Shown here in pieces: positions 23,327 to 33,697 of a DNA stretch of 64,000 nt. The stretch spans positions 336,676,023 through 336,740,022 of the forward strand of contig NC_073693.1 of the NCBI RefSeq assembly GCF_029784155.1, read 5' to 3'. Position 1 is the first letter of the stretch. Every line of letters starts with the position of its first letter. A program made the position numbers and the translations under genes. The notes beneath the pieces are model-generated. The model worked only from the letters and a program-made list of their open reading frames with translations. It was not told where the DNA came from and searched no databases. This stretch comes from Uranotaenia lowii. Its lineage: Eukaryota > Arthropoda > Insecta > Diptera > Culicidae.

Positions 23327-24182
23327 TAGGGGAAAAGTTCATATAACGCCCCATGTGGCTAATACGCGCAACCCTTGTTTTGAAGAATCTGAAACATTTT
23401 AAGCCTGCAAAATATTACCAATTTGTTTTAAATGCTGTGATTGGTCATGGCGAGGATGAATTTTTCCTTAAAATGTCCCTGTGTCCTGATAATTTCCCAA
23501 TTTAGGTTTTTCTTCATTTCGATCTAAATTTTAAAACACTTTTAGTAAGGTGTCACCAAGCAGAGAAAAACGAATAAGACAATATTTTCTGACACATCGA
23601 TAGAGGAGAATCTAAACTATGATTATATGCTAAAAAATCATAATGAACTCGCTAAGGTATGCTCTTAATGGGTATGTTCTATCACGGCCCATGCGCTCGT
23701 TATAACGCGCAAATCGTAGTAGGCTGAAAATAGCATTAATTTTTCAAAATGGACAATTTTCGTTGAAAATGAACAAAAAGTCTAAAATCTTATTTTGAGT
23801 GTAAATTCAGCCCAAAAAATCTATTTTTCATTTTTTTTAAATTTTGATTAGTCCATTTTGATTTTGTTTTCAGTCAAAGTGTCTGTAAGTATTGGTGTGT
23901 TTTCGGTCTTTGGCTGCTCTCGGGTGTGTTCGGCTGCTAGGCGCGTATTGAATACACAGCGGCGCGTATTTGCAACACAGTTTTGTTCTGTGGCTTTGAA
24001 TATGGTTTTTAAAAATCAAGTTTTTGAAGAAACTATAGCAATTTGAGTAATAAAAAATCATAGGCATTTGTAGAAAACATTTTTCTTCAACGATTACACC
24101 CATTTTTAATACAATTTGTACGTGGAATACAGAGAAAATCAGCGATTCGCTTAGGTGGCGCATAATAGGGCATGTTCCCCTA
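23327..24182. mobile_element. MITE with TAGGGGAA ends (856 bp)
   Basis: The left end TAGGGGAAAAGTTCATATAA pairs with the right end, which reversed reads TAGGGGAACATGCCCTATTA. They are followed by ACGCCCCATGTGGC and TGCGCCACCTAAGC respectively. The terminal repeats are about 40 bp and imperfect, with TA at both tips. GTTATAACGCGC near 23699 repeats the terminal theme internally. No transposase is present. Confidence 0.55.
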
Positions 24183-24848
24183 CTGTGATATCATCTTCAC
24201 GTACATGTACGTACATACATAAATAAGTGTGCTTTTTTTATCCTATGGCACTCATTTCTCACAAGTAACAACTAGTGTTGCACAAACCAGGAAGCATAAG
24301 CAGCGTCCAACTTACACACACGCATGTCGAGGTTAAATTTATTCAATTGATTCTTGATATGAAACAATCATTTTTTGAAACAAATCAAAACTTTTGCCTA
24401 CGCCTTTAATTTGTTATTTATGATTTTCATGCAGTCGAAACACAAACACTTTAGGCCTACATTGGAACACTTTTCACAATAAAATTATGCCTGCAACATT
24501 ATAAATTCGATACACTACGTAGCCATGATAATTGAAACGTGTGATCAGCGCGGCGGTCCGACAGACATTGATGATTGATGATACATGTGAGTATCCTATA
24601 ACATCATAAACGAGACATGTACCTAGCCTAGATGTATGATCTTATTGATTCGTTCTTTTATTACTCCTCTAAAAATGTTATAATCTACATTGAGCAGAGA
24701 AATAGGACGCATAAAATCTATGCTGTCATCACCACTATATTTACGAACTAGTACTATGAAACTGTAAACAGCAATTTCACCACCAGAAACAACTTATAAA
24801 TTTATTATTCTTTTTTTCTTCTTTTGCTAACCAGTCATAACAGTTGTC
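24183..24848. other. Intergenic, no gene recognised
   Basis: A GTACATGTACGTACATACAT stretch lies near 24200. Otherwise there is no structure I can assign. Confidence 0.4.
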
Positions 24849-25124
24849 CAGAGGTGCCAGGTGTCCTGATTTATCAGGATTTGTCCTGATTTTCTTTTCA
24901 GTTGATATGATGATGGTGTTTTTCGATATGAACTGCAGGCCAGCGAAGAAACTGTGTACTGCTGTTTCATAAATCAAGACGTTTTCAGCACCTGTATTGC
25001 GCCTTTATTTATGCAATCTAAGCTGTACTGCGCATTATTTTTATGAATCAAAAGGTGTTCTAAAAAATCCTGATTTTTAGCTTTGCGTTGTACGGATTTT
25101 TGACGAAACCACTTAGCACCCCTG
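24849..25124. mobile_element. Small MITE with CAGAGGTGCCAG / CTTAGCACCCCTG ends
   Basis: The terminal inverted repeats are CAGAGGTGCCAG at 24849 and, at the right, CTTAGCACCCCTG ending at 25124. The interior opens with three TCCTGATTT/ATCAGGA words and closes with AATCCTGATTTTTAG. The 276-bp size and CAG-type tips suggest a hAT-like or related MITE. The 8 bases on each side do not match, so no target duplication is visible. Confidence 0.45.
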
Positions 25125-25756
25125 GTTTTCATCTACAAATTTAAGAAGTGTAAAATTGTGTGGACGTTAGAAATAATCGTTCGAGATGATTTTAACGGTT
25201 AATAAAAAATGTTCGTTCATATTTTAACCCGTTAGGCTGAACTAATCTATATCGTAACTTTTCACATAAACGTGGGGGATTGGTTTGAATCGTTTTATTT
25301 TGTAAGACTGGCTGTTAGCCAATCGCTAGAAAGTGCAGTGAACCCCTAACAATCCCTAGGGTCGGTATCAGAAAAAGTTGGCTCCATAACGGCACGTTAT
25401 CCAAACAATCGGGAAAATTGTGCCTGGCCTTTTTATGTATGAAATTCATCATTTACCTGAATGTAATCATAAAAAAAGAAAGAATAAATTTTAAAAAAAT
25501 TTACTTTAAAAATAATTTCATTTTCAAATTATACAATAACTTCCATCAACGAAAAAGATCAAAATATAATTCGACTTAGTATCTTTTTTTTAAGAATTTA
25601 AAATGGATTGACTTATTGTTTTAAAATAAATTTTAATTTGATAAACGAAAGTTTTTGAGCCTTATAAGTATTTTCTAGTATTTTATTTGCTTGTATATAA
25701 TAACAATTTGATTTTCGTTAGTAAAATAACAACTTCAGTTATAATCACAAAAATGT
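25125..25756. other. 3' flank of the second DUF4780-like copy
   Basis: It contains a 42-bp segment (25324-25365) found identically at 29572-29613. That is followed immediately by the flank shared with copy 1 (25359-25465, matching 20887-20995). The remainder is AT-rich and unassigned. Confidence 0.5.
25324..25365. repeat. 42-bp exact repeat, copy A
   Basis: It begins CGCTAGAAAGTGCAGTGAAC and ends CCTAGGGTCGG. It is identical over 42 bp, in the same orientation, to 29572-29613. The identity stops abruptly on both sides, and here it abuts the start of the duplicated DUF4780-like flank. Confidence 0.8.
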
Positions 25757-26371
25757 TTATTTTAATAATTCAATTAAGCAAAATTTTCTGGCCTCAAGTT
25801 GCGAAACTGAATCTTCATCCAGACAAAAGATGACACAGTACCTTCCATCACGTTCCAACCGAGGGACGCTGGGAACGGAGGTAGTAGCACGTCGAAGTGG
25901 AGAAACAGGCATAAATGGCAAGACAACGAGATCAGCGAACCTACCATTGGCATGTAGCGTAGCAATTATTGATTTAAGCCATTGCAGGCTGTAACTATCC
26001 GCTGCGTGGAACCAGGCTTATCCAGAAAGAAACCCAGAACCAGCAAATATTAGCTGCGGGTCCTTTTCCGGAATGGCCAGCTGAACGTTCACTAGCTGAG
26101 TTGAAAGGCTATCGAAGTAACCTTCGTCGATGAAGCCTTCATTTCTCTTGAGGGTGATTTTATATAAATTGTCCAAATCTTTTCGTTGCTTCTTATCGTC
26201 ATTTGTGACAGGAGAGTTAGCTGCTCTCTTAGAGCTATCTTTCGAGGGACTGGAAAGAAGTTGTTCTTCCATAGCTACGTCGAGGTTGTATTCTATATTT
26301 AAAACAGATCAATGGTTTTGTCAACAGTTGAAATCAACCACATGATACGACTTACCAATTTCTTGGGCCAT
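25757..26371 (-). pseudogene. DUF4780-like two-exon gene, copy 2, one nonsense codon
   Basis: Minus strand. Exon 1 is 26371-26356 (16 nt, MAQEI then phase 1) with a G|GTAAGT donor. The intron is 63 bp, ending TATAG. Exon 2 starts at 26292 (YNLDVAMEEQLLSSPSKDSS, then KRAANSPV). It continues with YKITLKRNEG, DEGYFDSL and IFAGSGFLSG, then an in-frame TAA where copy 1 has valine, then AWFHAADSYSLQWLKSI, GRFADLVVLPFMPVSPLRR and CVIFCLDEDSVSQL to a stop at 25757. Exon 1 length, intron phase and the 'AWFHAAD..SL.WL' core match copy 1 (21511-22309), proving paralogy. This copy lacks about 40 residues present in copy 1 between the PLRR-like segment and the 'DEDS/DEES' segment. Family assignment to DUF4780 is from memory and the function is unknown. 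Confidence 0.55.
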
Positions 26372-26660
26372 AATCAGTGAATGCACTCGGGCAGGATCAG
26401 ACCTAACAGTTGTGTTAACAGCAAAGCACAATAGATAAATGATATGTGAAGCACGGCTAGCACGCAATCATTAAACAATACAACTCGTTTGAGTCGAAAC
26501 ACCACCGCTCAGGCGGGAACACAACCATGAAAAAAAAATTCATATGGTGTGGAAAGTTTAGCGCTAAAACAATAGGTAACAATTTATAGATGTATGCATG
26601 AAGTACTCATCTGGTTTATGAGATGTGATGAGATGTGAGATCCTCCTTTATGAGATGCAC

Positions 26661-29349
26661 TGTTAGTTGGGGATTTTTTTTTATTATCTGACAATTTGCG
26701 CCGGGGGTCTTCAGATTTTCCCCAAAATTGAAAATTTGGTTCATTTTTGCGACTTAAAAACACATGTATTTTTTCAGATTTCTAACATTTTTATTTTTCG
26801 TGTTAGCTTCGGTTAGATTTTTTTGTAAATAAAAAATAACCATTTTTCAAAGCTACATAACTCTGTTGTTTCTCAACGGAAATTATAAAATGGCACATTA
26901 AAATGCATTGAAATTTTATCAGCTTTCCAAATAGAATAGTTTAAAAAAATTAAATAATGACCTTCAACATGAAAAGTTGTAAATAAACTTTAAATGGCGT
27001 CTAAAAGTACCGTCTGCACCACCGAATATTTTGCAAAAAATACCATTGTATAGCTCAATTCATGATGCAACTTTCATCTGAAGACACCAAAGTGGGCCAT
27101 TAACACCTTGAAGAGTTATGAAAGAAATAATGACAATAAATCTCTTTTTTTGCATCGAAAACAAACAATGGTCGAACAACTGCACTCACATATGGAGATA
27201 GCGCGCACTTCTAACAACATGGAAACAAAAGAACTTACCAAAGCAGGTAAAGAACACTACTTTTTCGTGCTTTGTAGAGTGTTTGCAGCATAACTGACTT
27301 TAAATTTTAACCGGAATTCTTAGAATCGTACTGTTAATGTGATATAACTAATAATGGGAATGTTGCTTTTACAACCTAGTGGTATGATATATAACTTATT
27401 TACTTTTCGATCAAAGATCATTGTGAAGCACAATCAATTTCAATAGTAGAAGGTTCAGTCCCTGTGTTTGGGATCACAAAAAATGTGATTAAAAAAATGA
27501 AATATAGACGTGCTTTACATAGTTTTATATCGGGAGCTAAGCACTGGACACCAAAATCCTTTCCCATTGATCAAAAAAGTATGAGAAAGTGGCACAAATG
27601 TTGTAGAAATAATCAAAGAGCTCAGTATGGCCAGCCCAGGCTGTAAAATGATGAAAATATGATACTTTTGCCGTATTCGTTTTCTACATTCGCCCAGTTT
27701 TGAGGTTTACCATACTAGAACGAACATAATTCGTCGTCAGTGTTTTGCTACCTCGATCGCTCACAGACGAATCTTCAATGTTCCACCGTCCATTTTAAAT
27801 CAAATCTGGGGAAATACGGATGCAAAACTTAGCGCATAAACTTCCAAAAATGACAGTAAAATGTGCATAACTTGTTGTGACCTGGTGCAAAACTGGGTAT
27901 AAACGAATACGTTATTAGATTTTTGGATAAACATGAAGTCAGTTAAGCTGCAACAATCTACCGCCCCTTCTTTCATAACAGTCCCATATGCAAAAATAAG
28001 TAAGCGAGACAATCAGCTTTTTCTGTTTTGGAATATATTTTTAAATTGTGACCACCACTTTCAGCATAAACGAAAATCGTTTCTAGATTGTCATAATAAA
28101 TCGTTAGGCCTGAAATTTTCGAAATTGGGTTATTGGTAAGGTCGAGAGCACCATTTTTATTCATTATGGGACTGTTAATCGACCATATTTGAAACCTTTT
28201 TCGAATCTACTAGCATAACAGTCCCATACAAAATATATTTTTCTCACCAAGCAACTTTCTAAGACTTAAATTTGATCATTTTTGAACTTCTAAATGCAAT
28301 AGTCAGAAAAAGAAACATACTTTTGCAAAAAAATATCATGAATTCCACATTGTAAGTTGAATCTTTTTACGATTTTTGATTGCATCCGATAGTTTTTCGC
28401 TCAGGAAGTCATTCCTAAGAAATTCAGTCCTGCATTCGAAAACTAGTGTGCATCATTCGACATCAAGTGAGTTAAAAAAAATGTTTAAATGATTCAAAGC
28501 AATAAACCAAAGACTATTTCGCCAAAAGAAACATTGAAAAGTAACCAAATCCGTGGTATTTCACATATGGGACTGTTATTCAGGTATATTTCATATAGGA
28601 CAGCCACGAATTGATTTTTTTTTTTGATATATCTAGAACAAAACCCCTTTTTTTAGTCTTTTATGTTGAAGCTTTATGTTGACCTAAAATGACGAAAATT
28701 CATATGGGACTGTTATGCGTGTAGGGGCAGTCTGAAAAGGACGAAAAAGTAGTGTTTTATACCAGCTTTGATAAGTTCTTTTGTTTCCATGTTGTTAGAA
28801 GTGCGCGCTATCTCCATATGTGAGTGCAGTTGTTCGACCATTGTTTGTTTTCGATGCAAAAAAAGAGATTTATTGTCATTATTTCTTTCATAACTCTTCA
28901 AGGTGTTAATGGCCCACTTTGGTGTCTTCAGATGAAAGTTGCATCATGAATCGAGCTATACAATGGTATTTTTTGCAAAATATTCGGTGGTGCAGACGGT
29001 ACTTTTAGACGCCATTTAAAGTTTATTTACAATTTTTCATGTTGAAGGTCATTATTTAATTTTTTTAAACTATTCTATTTGGAAAGCTGATAAAATTTCA
29101 ATGCATTTTGATGTGCTATTTTATAATTTCCGTTGAGAGACAACAGAGTTATGTAGCTTTGTAAAATGGTTATTTTTTATTTACAAAAAAATCTAACCAA
29201 AGCTAACTCAAAAAATAAAAATGTTAGAAATCTGAAAAAATACATGTGTTTTTAAGTCGCAAAAATGAACCAAATTTTCAATTTTGGGGAAAATCTGAAG
29301 ACCCCCGGCGCAAACCCGTCAGATAATAAAAAAAAATCCCCAGTTGTCA
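26661..29349. mobile_element. Foldback element with ~640 bp arms (2.69 kb)
   Basis: The left arm 26661-27293 and right arm 28707-29349 are inverted copies. The outer tips read TGTTAGTTGGGGATTTTTTT and, reversed, TGACAACTGGGGATTTTTTT. Shared blocks include GCGCCGGGGGTCTTCAGATT, TGGTCGAACAACTGCACTCA and CACTACTTTTTCGT near the inner ends. The 1.4 kb spacer holds five copies of CATAACAGTCCCAT in both orientations. A diverged third copy of the arm lies at 36944-37203. I see no transposase. Short frames in the arms mirror each other and are not genes. Confidence 0.7.
27974..28718. repeat. Cluster of five CATAACAGTCCCAT motifs
   Basis: The motif occurs at 27974-27990 (plus), 28163-28179 (minus, one change), 28213-28229 (plus), 28564-28579 (minus) and 28701-28718 (minus), within 745 bp of the foldback spacer. 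Spacing is irregular (roughly 190, 50, 350 and 140 bp), so it is not a tandem satellite. It may be a protein-binding or transposition subterminal motif. This is inference. Confidence 0.6.
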
Positions 29350-29571
29350 CACGTATAAAGGAATTCATTTAAATGAAGAACATGAATTTATCAATTTTAA
29401 ATTAAAAAACACAAAAATTAAACTAAATTTTACATTGTTCGCGTATACTGTTCACTATTCGACACTTTGGAAAGGGTTTTGGTATTTTACAAACTCATTT
29501 GCTAACAATATAAACACATTTCTTCCGCGAACTTCTGCAAGCGTCACAAAGACCGTCGGCTAGGCACTCAA

Positions 29572-29613
29572 CGCTAGAAAGTGCAGTGAACCCCTAACAA
29601 TCCCTAGGGTCGG
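29572..29613. repeat. 42-bp exact repeat, copy B
   Basis: Identical to 25324-25365 over 42 bp, same orientation. Here it lies near the left boundary of the less AT-rich block. Confidence 0.8.
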
Positions 29614-29842
29614 CACGCTTACCACAAAAATACTACGTTGCAGGGGAGTTCGGGAAATCTAAGGGAAAACTCCTCGGCATAGCAAATTGGTACCCTTTAT
29701 TATCTTGTAGATTCCACCCACCACTTTCTTACTTCTATCTAACCTTTAGCTGTGTTGCGGGAAAAGTAGCGGGAATAGTCCTATTTGCCGCTGGTAGTGT
29801 TCGCGTTTTTTGCTGGTTGTTTCACCAACACTTTTCAGTTTT

Positions 29843-29925
29843 GGGACAATTAACCTCAAAAACGACCATGTGTGTCGACCGGCTGCCCGTTTTTTGTACC
29901 GAGAGTTTTTGAGGTTAATTGTCCC
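29843..29925. repeat. Perfect 21-bp inverted repeat (hairpin)
   Basis: Positions 29843-29863 (GGGACAATTAACC...) and 29905-29925 (...GGTTAATTGTCCC) are perfect reverse complements over 21 bp, separated by 41 bp containing GTGTGTCGACCGGCTGCCCG. This is consistent with a stem-loop or the tips of a tiny element. Confidence 0.75.
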
Positions 29926-30056
29926 GTCTCATCTGCACACGCTCAGCAAGTGTGCGTAAGAAATGTCAAAAACAACTCTATGTGCTCCTTCTTCCTCCTT
30001 CGGCGTCGAGCTCGGGTTCGTTTAGGTCGGCTTTGAGGTCCACTGGTTCTCGCAGA

Positions 30057-30171
30057 GTGTACCTGGCCCCACCTTGGGTGCTGAACCGGGCACTGTTCGG
30101 TCTTCGACGGTAAGCGAAGCGGCGCGTGGCAATGGCGTACCTGGTCCCACCTTGGGTGCTGAACCAGGTAC
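30057..30171. repeat. Direct repeat pair, ~36 bp
   Basis: GTGTACCTGGCCCCACCTTG at 30057 and GCGTACCTGGTCCCACCTTG at 30135 are each followed by GGTGCTGAACC. The period is 78 bp. Confidence 0.7.
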
Positions 30172-30977
30172 CGGTGTAGGTCAAACCAACGTTATAGGGG
30201 TTGTTGGTTGACGTTATAGGGCGTCGCGCAAGATGCTCTGGGATTGAGTCAGTTTAGAGGTTAACTCGAAACAGCGGGGTCCTATTAATGCTCAGGAACC
30301 AATTAGGGGACGGTTATGGGCAACGGTAAAATGAGCGTAGGATTACCCGGAGTTCTAATATTGTCTGTCACCAATAGATTTCTTCTGGGACTCTTCTGCG
30401 GGTGGTAGTTCCTGTTCCACAATTTTAACGGGAAGAACAAAACACCATACGTTTCTGTATTTGAACTAATTAGAGGATCTCTGAATTTTTGCGTAAGATC
30501 TCTGAATGTGTTCGCGAACTAATGGCAAAGTCTATGACCATTTCCGTCTTGACCTGCTTTAACCCCATTACCGTTCATTGCCCTCGTCTGCGTCTGTTTT
30601 CGCTTTGCCCGATCATTTCGCCCCTTCGCCAATTCGCTCCATATGCGGCTTACATCTTCCAGCGGTCCTTTGGTGGCGGGTTGTAGAACGAACATTTTCG
30701 CTTTGTCGTTCACTGGGTTAGGGTGGCTTTGTGAACTGCCTCACCAAAGAGAAACCCTTAAACCCCACGAATACCACGGCAACGTTATTCAAATAAATTT
30801 ACAACAAGATCACTGCAACATCCTCCGACAGACTAGCAACGCTTACAATTTGAAATTGATTAATTCGTTTTAAATAGTTTTACTCAATAGCTTTGCTTAC
30901 ATAAACAGTCACACTTGCAAGAGAGGTTCGAATATCGTTTTGATAGTTTGAGGTAGAGTTTTTTCGTATGCGGGATA

Positions 30978-31518
30978 CCTTCTCCGAAGTCGAATTCGTA
31001 GAGGGCAGAGTATTCACGCCGCGAAATACTCTCGGGTAGAGTGGTTTCACGTCACCGTCGGGTGAGCCACTCGAGCCGGTAGGATGACATAACGGTTGGG
31101 ATTCATCTGAGTCGTAAGCGTAAAAGGCCCGTACGTATGTTGTGGCAGGCGTGAGTCTAGGAAAACCTGCTCTCGATCGGCACACGGCGAGCAAAAAGCC
31201 TAGGGTTGCCAGCCAAAGAAAGAGGAAGACCGGACCACGATCGGAGTAGAATGCCCTTTCGGCGGAAGGCTTTCGAGTTGAGTGCGTCTGAACCGAGCAA
31301 TAGAGCATACCTTTTGGGTATGTATGTCGCGTAGGATACCTCCTACGTCGCGGAGTATCCGAGTAGAACGCGCCCCCTACGACGGAAGCTGCGAGAATAA
31401 AAAAAGACAAAACCGTCTTCTCCGCAGTCAAACTTGCAGAAAGAAGAGTATTCACGCCGCGGAATGTTCTCGGATAGAGTGACTTCAAGTCGTCGACGGG
31501 TGAGTCACTCGAGTCGGT
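30978..31518. repeat. Direct repeat pair, ~100 bp, 440 bp apart
   Basis: The units at about 30978-31080 and 31418-31518 share TCTCCG-AGTC, AGAGTATTCACGCCGCG, TTCTCGG/ACTCTCGGGTAGAGTG and GGGTGAGYCACTCGAGYCGGT. Between them are two further related words: GGAGTAGAATGCCC (31244) and GAGTAGAACGCGCCC (31360). The subrepeat organisation resembles promoter or spacer arrays. That is inference. Confidence 0.65.
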
Positions 31519-32572
31519 GTAAAAAGACGTCTTTGCCGGGAATTATCTAAGTAGTTTAGTAAAGCTTCGGACGTGTGATGTGACAGGCGCGTATCCAGGA
31601 TAAGTAGCTTGACAGCCGAACCAAGCGGAGCCAAGGCCTCAAGCCGATGGAGGAGAGGTCATTGGTCTCTAGCAGTGGACACGAATAGAGATGGAGCACA
31701 TGATAGTCGTGTAACCAAGCAAGCCTCGAATTACGAGTAAAGAATGGACCTTAAGTCCTCAGAAGAGAAGTCCTTAGTCTTGAGTCGTAAAAATATGCAT
31801 GAGCACAGAAGCACGGACTTGGTCTCCCATCACGGTTATAGCCTTAGTTGTAGGTCCGGATGGGAATTATGGCTAGAGGCACCAGGTCGAATTTATGGCT
31901 TAAGGGAACAATTGCACCCATGGACCCAGGGTAGCATACTGGGGAGACGCGGTGGCTCGCCTTATTATGGTTTAAATGACTGTAGCGTGCGTATTTGTTG
32001 TTTTGGATGGCGTTTATGTTAATTGTTGCGATAGTGTACGTGTGATCTAAGATTGAAGTCATTTAGGTGTTTTGGATCGACTTGCCTCTCTTGATGATTC
32101 TTGCGCTCTCGCTGACTGTTCTGTTACGTGTCTCCAAGCTTATTTCATCTTCAGCCATTTCCTCGTCGTCTTCAGATAGGTATGTCCACTTCGATGATCA
32201 CCCGCTTGGCGCTCGAAACTTCAAGGGCTCTTGAAGCCGAGTTCTCACGAGAACATGGTTCCAATCCGGCGGTACCAGTAGCTGGTACGTCAGAAGCTTT
32301 GTGCAGTTTAAGTTTGTGCTGACTTCGAGAGTGGATTTCAACGTACTATTGTCCATCTAGTTTGAAGGCATGTCGACAATTTCAGAAGACTTGCATCATG
32401 CAGAGTCTGTGTTGGTGGAGATAACGGTATTAATAATTGTTGCTTGTGGGAAGTTTTTTGTTGTTCATGAAGTAGTGTTAGTTGTCGAAGTGGTTTTTTC
32501 CTGAGGCTATATCTGCGTACGATCGTATTTCCGTTTCCTGCTCTGCTCTTTTCATAGTTTATCTGGTGTGAC

Positions 32573-32667
32573 TTAACCCGTTCGTCGCCATGGGACCCAT
32601 GTTCGAGTCACGGGTGTGTTTTTGGGCCCGGCTAGTAAAACAACCGAAATGAGCGACGAACGTGTTA
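32573..32667. mobile_element. 95-bp TTAA-type mini-MITE
   Basis: The left end TTAACCCGTTCGTCGC (32573) pairs with GCGACGAACGTGTTA (ends 32667). TTAACCC at the tip again suggests a piggyBac-type end. The right tip has decayed (GTGTTA instead of GGGTTAA). Confidence 0.5.
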
Positions 32668-32834
32668 CACAATTTTGACGGTTCATTCATTGAAAAGTAC
32701 GTGTATTGAATTTGAAAGAATTCCTAATGTTGACGTCTTTATTTCGCTAACTCCAGACTTTAACTATTTGGAAATCTGTCGATTATCATCCAAAAATGTT
32801 ATCTATATTTTTAAAATAAGATTTTCTGCTAGTT

Positions 32835-33125
32835 TCTTTTAGTAAGATAACCAAGTGAACAACATTTAAACAAACTATGTTCAGCAGAAAAAAAAACCTT
32901 TAAAGAACTTATAAACTTTCACAAAAACTGTAAGTAGGCTCGTTGTCACAGAAGAAAGAGAAACGATGTTGATTTTTCAGAATAAAATGTTGAATTTTCT
33001 CAATTATGTAAACGTTACTTAGAAATTCTGCCAAAAATCATGAATGGGTTTTCAACCAAACCGAAGCATTTTTGACCCCAGGTTTTAAGAAATCCAAAAG
33101 TTACCCCAAATAGACTCTGTTCTAT
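32835..33125. mobile_element. Truncated copy of the 18938 MITE family
   Basis: It matches the middle and right part of 18938-19339 in the same orientation, with TTGATTTTTCAGAATAAAAT, AAACGTTACTTAGAAATTCT and AAAATCATGAATGGGTTTT, ending GACTCTGTTCTA. The left terminal repeat is missing. Confidence 0.65.
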
Positions 33126-33697
33126 GACTACTGCACTGCAATAAACTAGAGATGGTGCCATGCGTTACATTTGTAAGCCGTTTAAACCGACTTTAACTTT
33201 AATCTGTCAATTATCTAAAGCTTTAGCATACAATAAGGCGATCACATATTAAGATTTAAGCACGATACGCTAAGACCCTCGGACTGCATGGTTATGCGTC
33301 TCGTACAAACCGGTTCTGGCCATGTGTCGCATGCCGGTGATTGATCTCAATTTAGCCCACTTTCGGAGTAAATATAAGTAACCAAAAAAAATATCACTCA
33401 CAAACTTCATAGTTAGTACCCAGTAAAAGTAGTTCAAACCAGTCGTCAGTCGGCGGACCAAATTACATAACAATCGGAAATCATTGCCAATCCTTCTGAA
33501 GCAAATGCATGCTAACCGGTGGTGACTCAACTGGGGTCTCACTCTCTGAGAAGTGCTTATTGAACGTTCTGGGGAAACAAAAAAAAGAAACATTGAAGAA
33601 AAAAAAAAACAACGATCAAATGCCCCTGAAAGTTCGATCCGGTCTTTCGCTAATCGGCCCTTTTTTGCACATTGTATTTTTCGTTGCAGCCACCATC
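33126..33697 (+). promoter_or_regulatory. 5' region of the CPAP1-like gene with probable splice acceptor
   Basis: Just upstream of the start codon, TTTTTCGTTGCAG (ending 33689) is a good polypyrimidine-AG acceptor. A 5' UTR intron is therefore likely and the 8 bases CCACCATC remain before ATG. A TATA-like AAATATAAGTA lies near 33369 and an initiator-like TCAGTC near 33448. The donor and transcription start cannot be fixed from sequence alone. Confidence 0.4.

Larger units (their letters stand above)
29350..32572. other. Unexplained less AT-rich repeat-bearing block
   Basis: From about 29540 the composition shifts away from the AT-rich background and stays so to about 32560. No protein domain is recognisable on either strand. 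The block holds the 42-bp repeat copy B, a 21-bp perfect hairpin, a ~36-bp direct repeat pair (30057/30135) and a ~100-bp direct repeat pair (about 30980/31420). It may be a degenerate LTR-type retroelement or spacer-like repeat DNA. Neither is shown. Confidence 0.45.

Noticed and set aside
33509..33697. Upstream in-frame extension of the CPAP1-like protein
   Set aside because: It is lysine-rich, would bury the signal peptide, and crosses a strong TTTTTCGTTGCAG acceptor. It is more likely leader/intron sequence.
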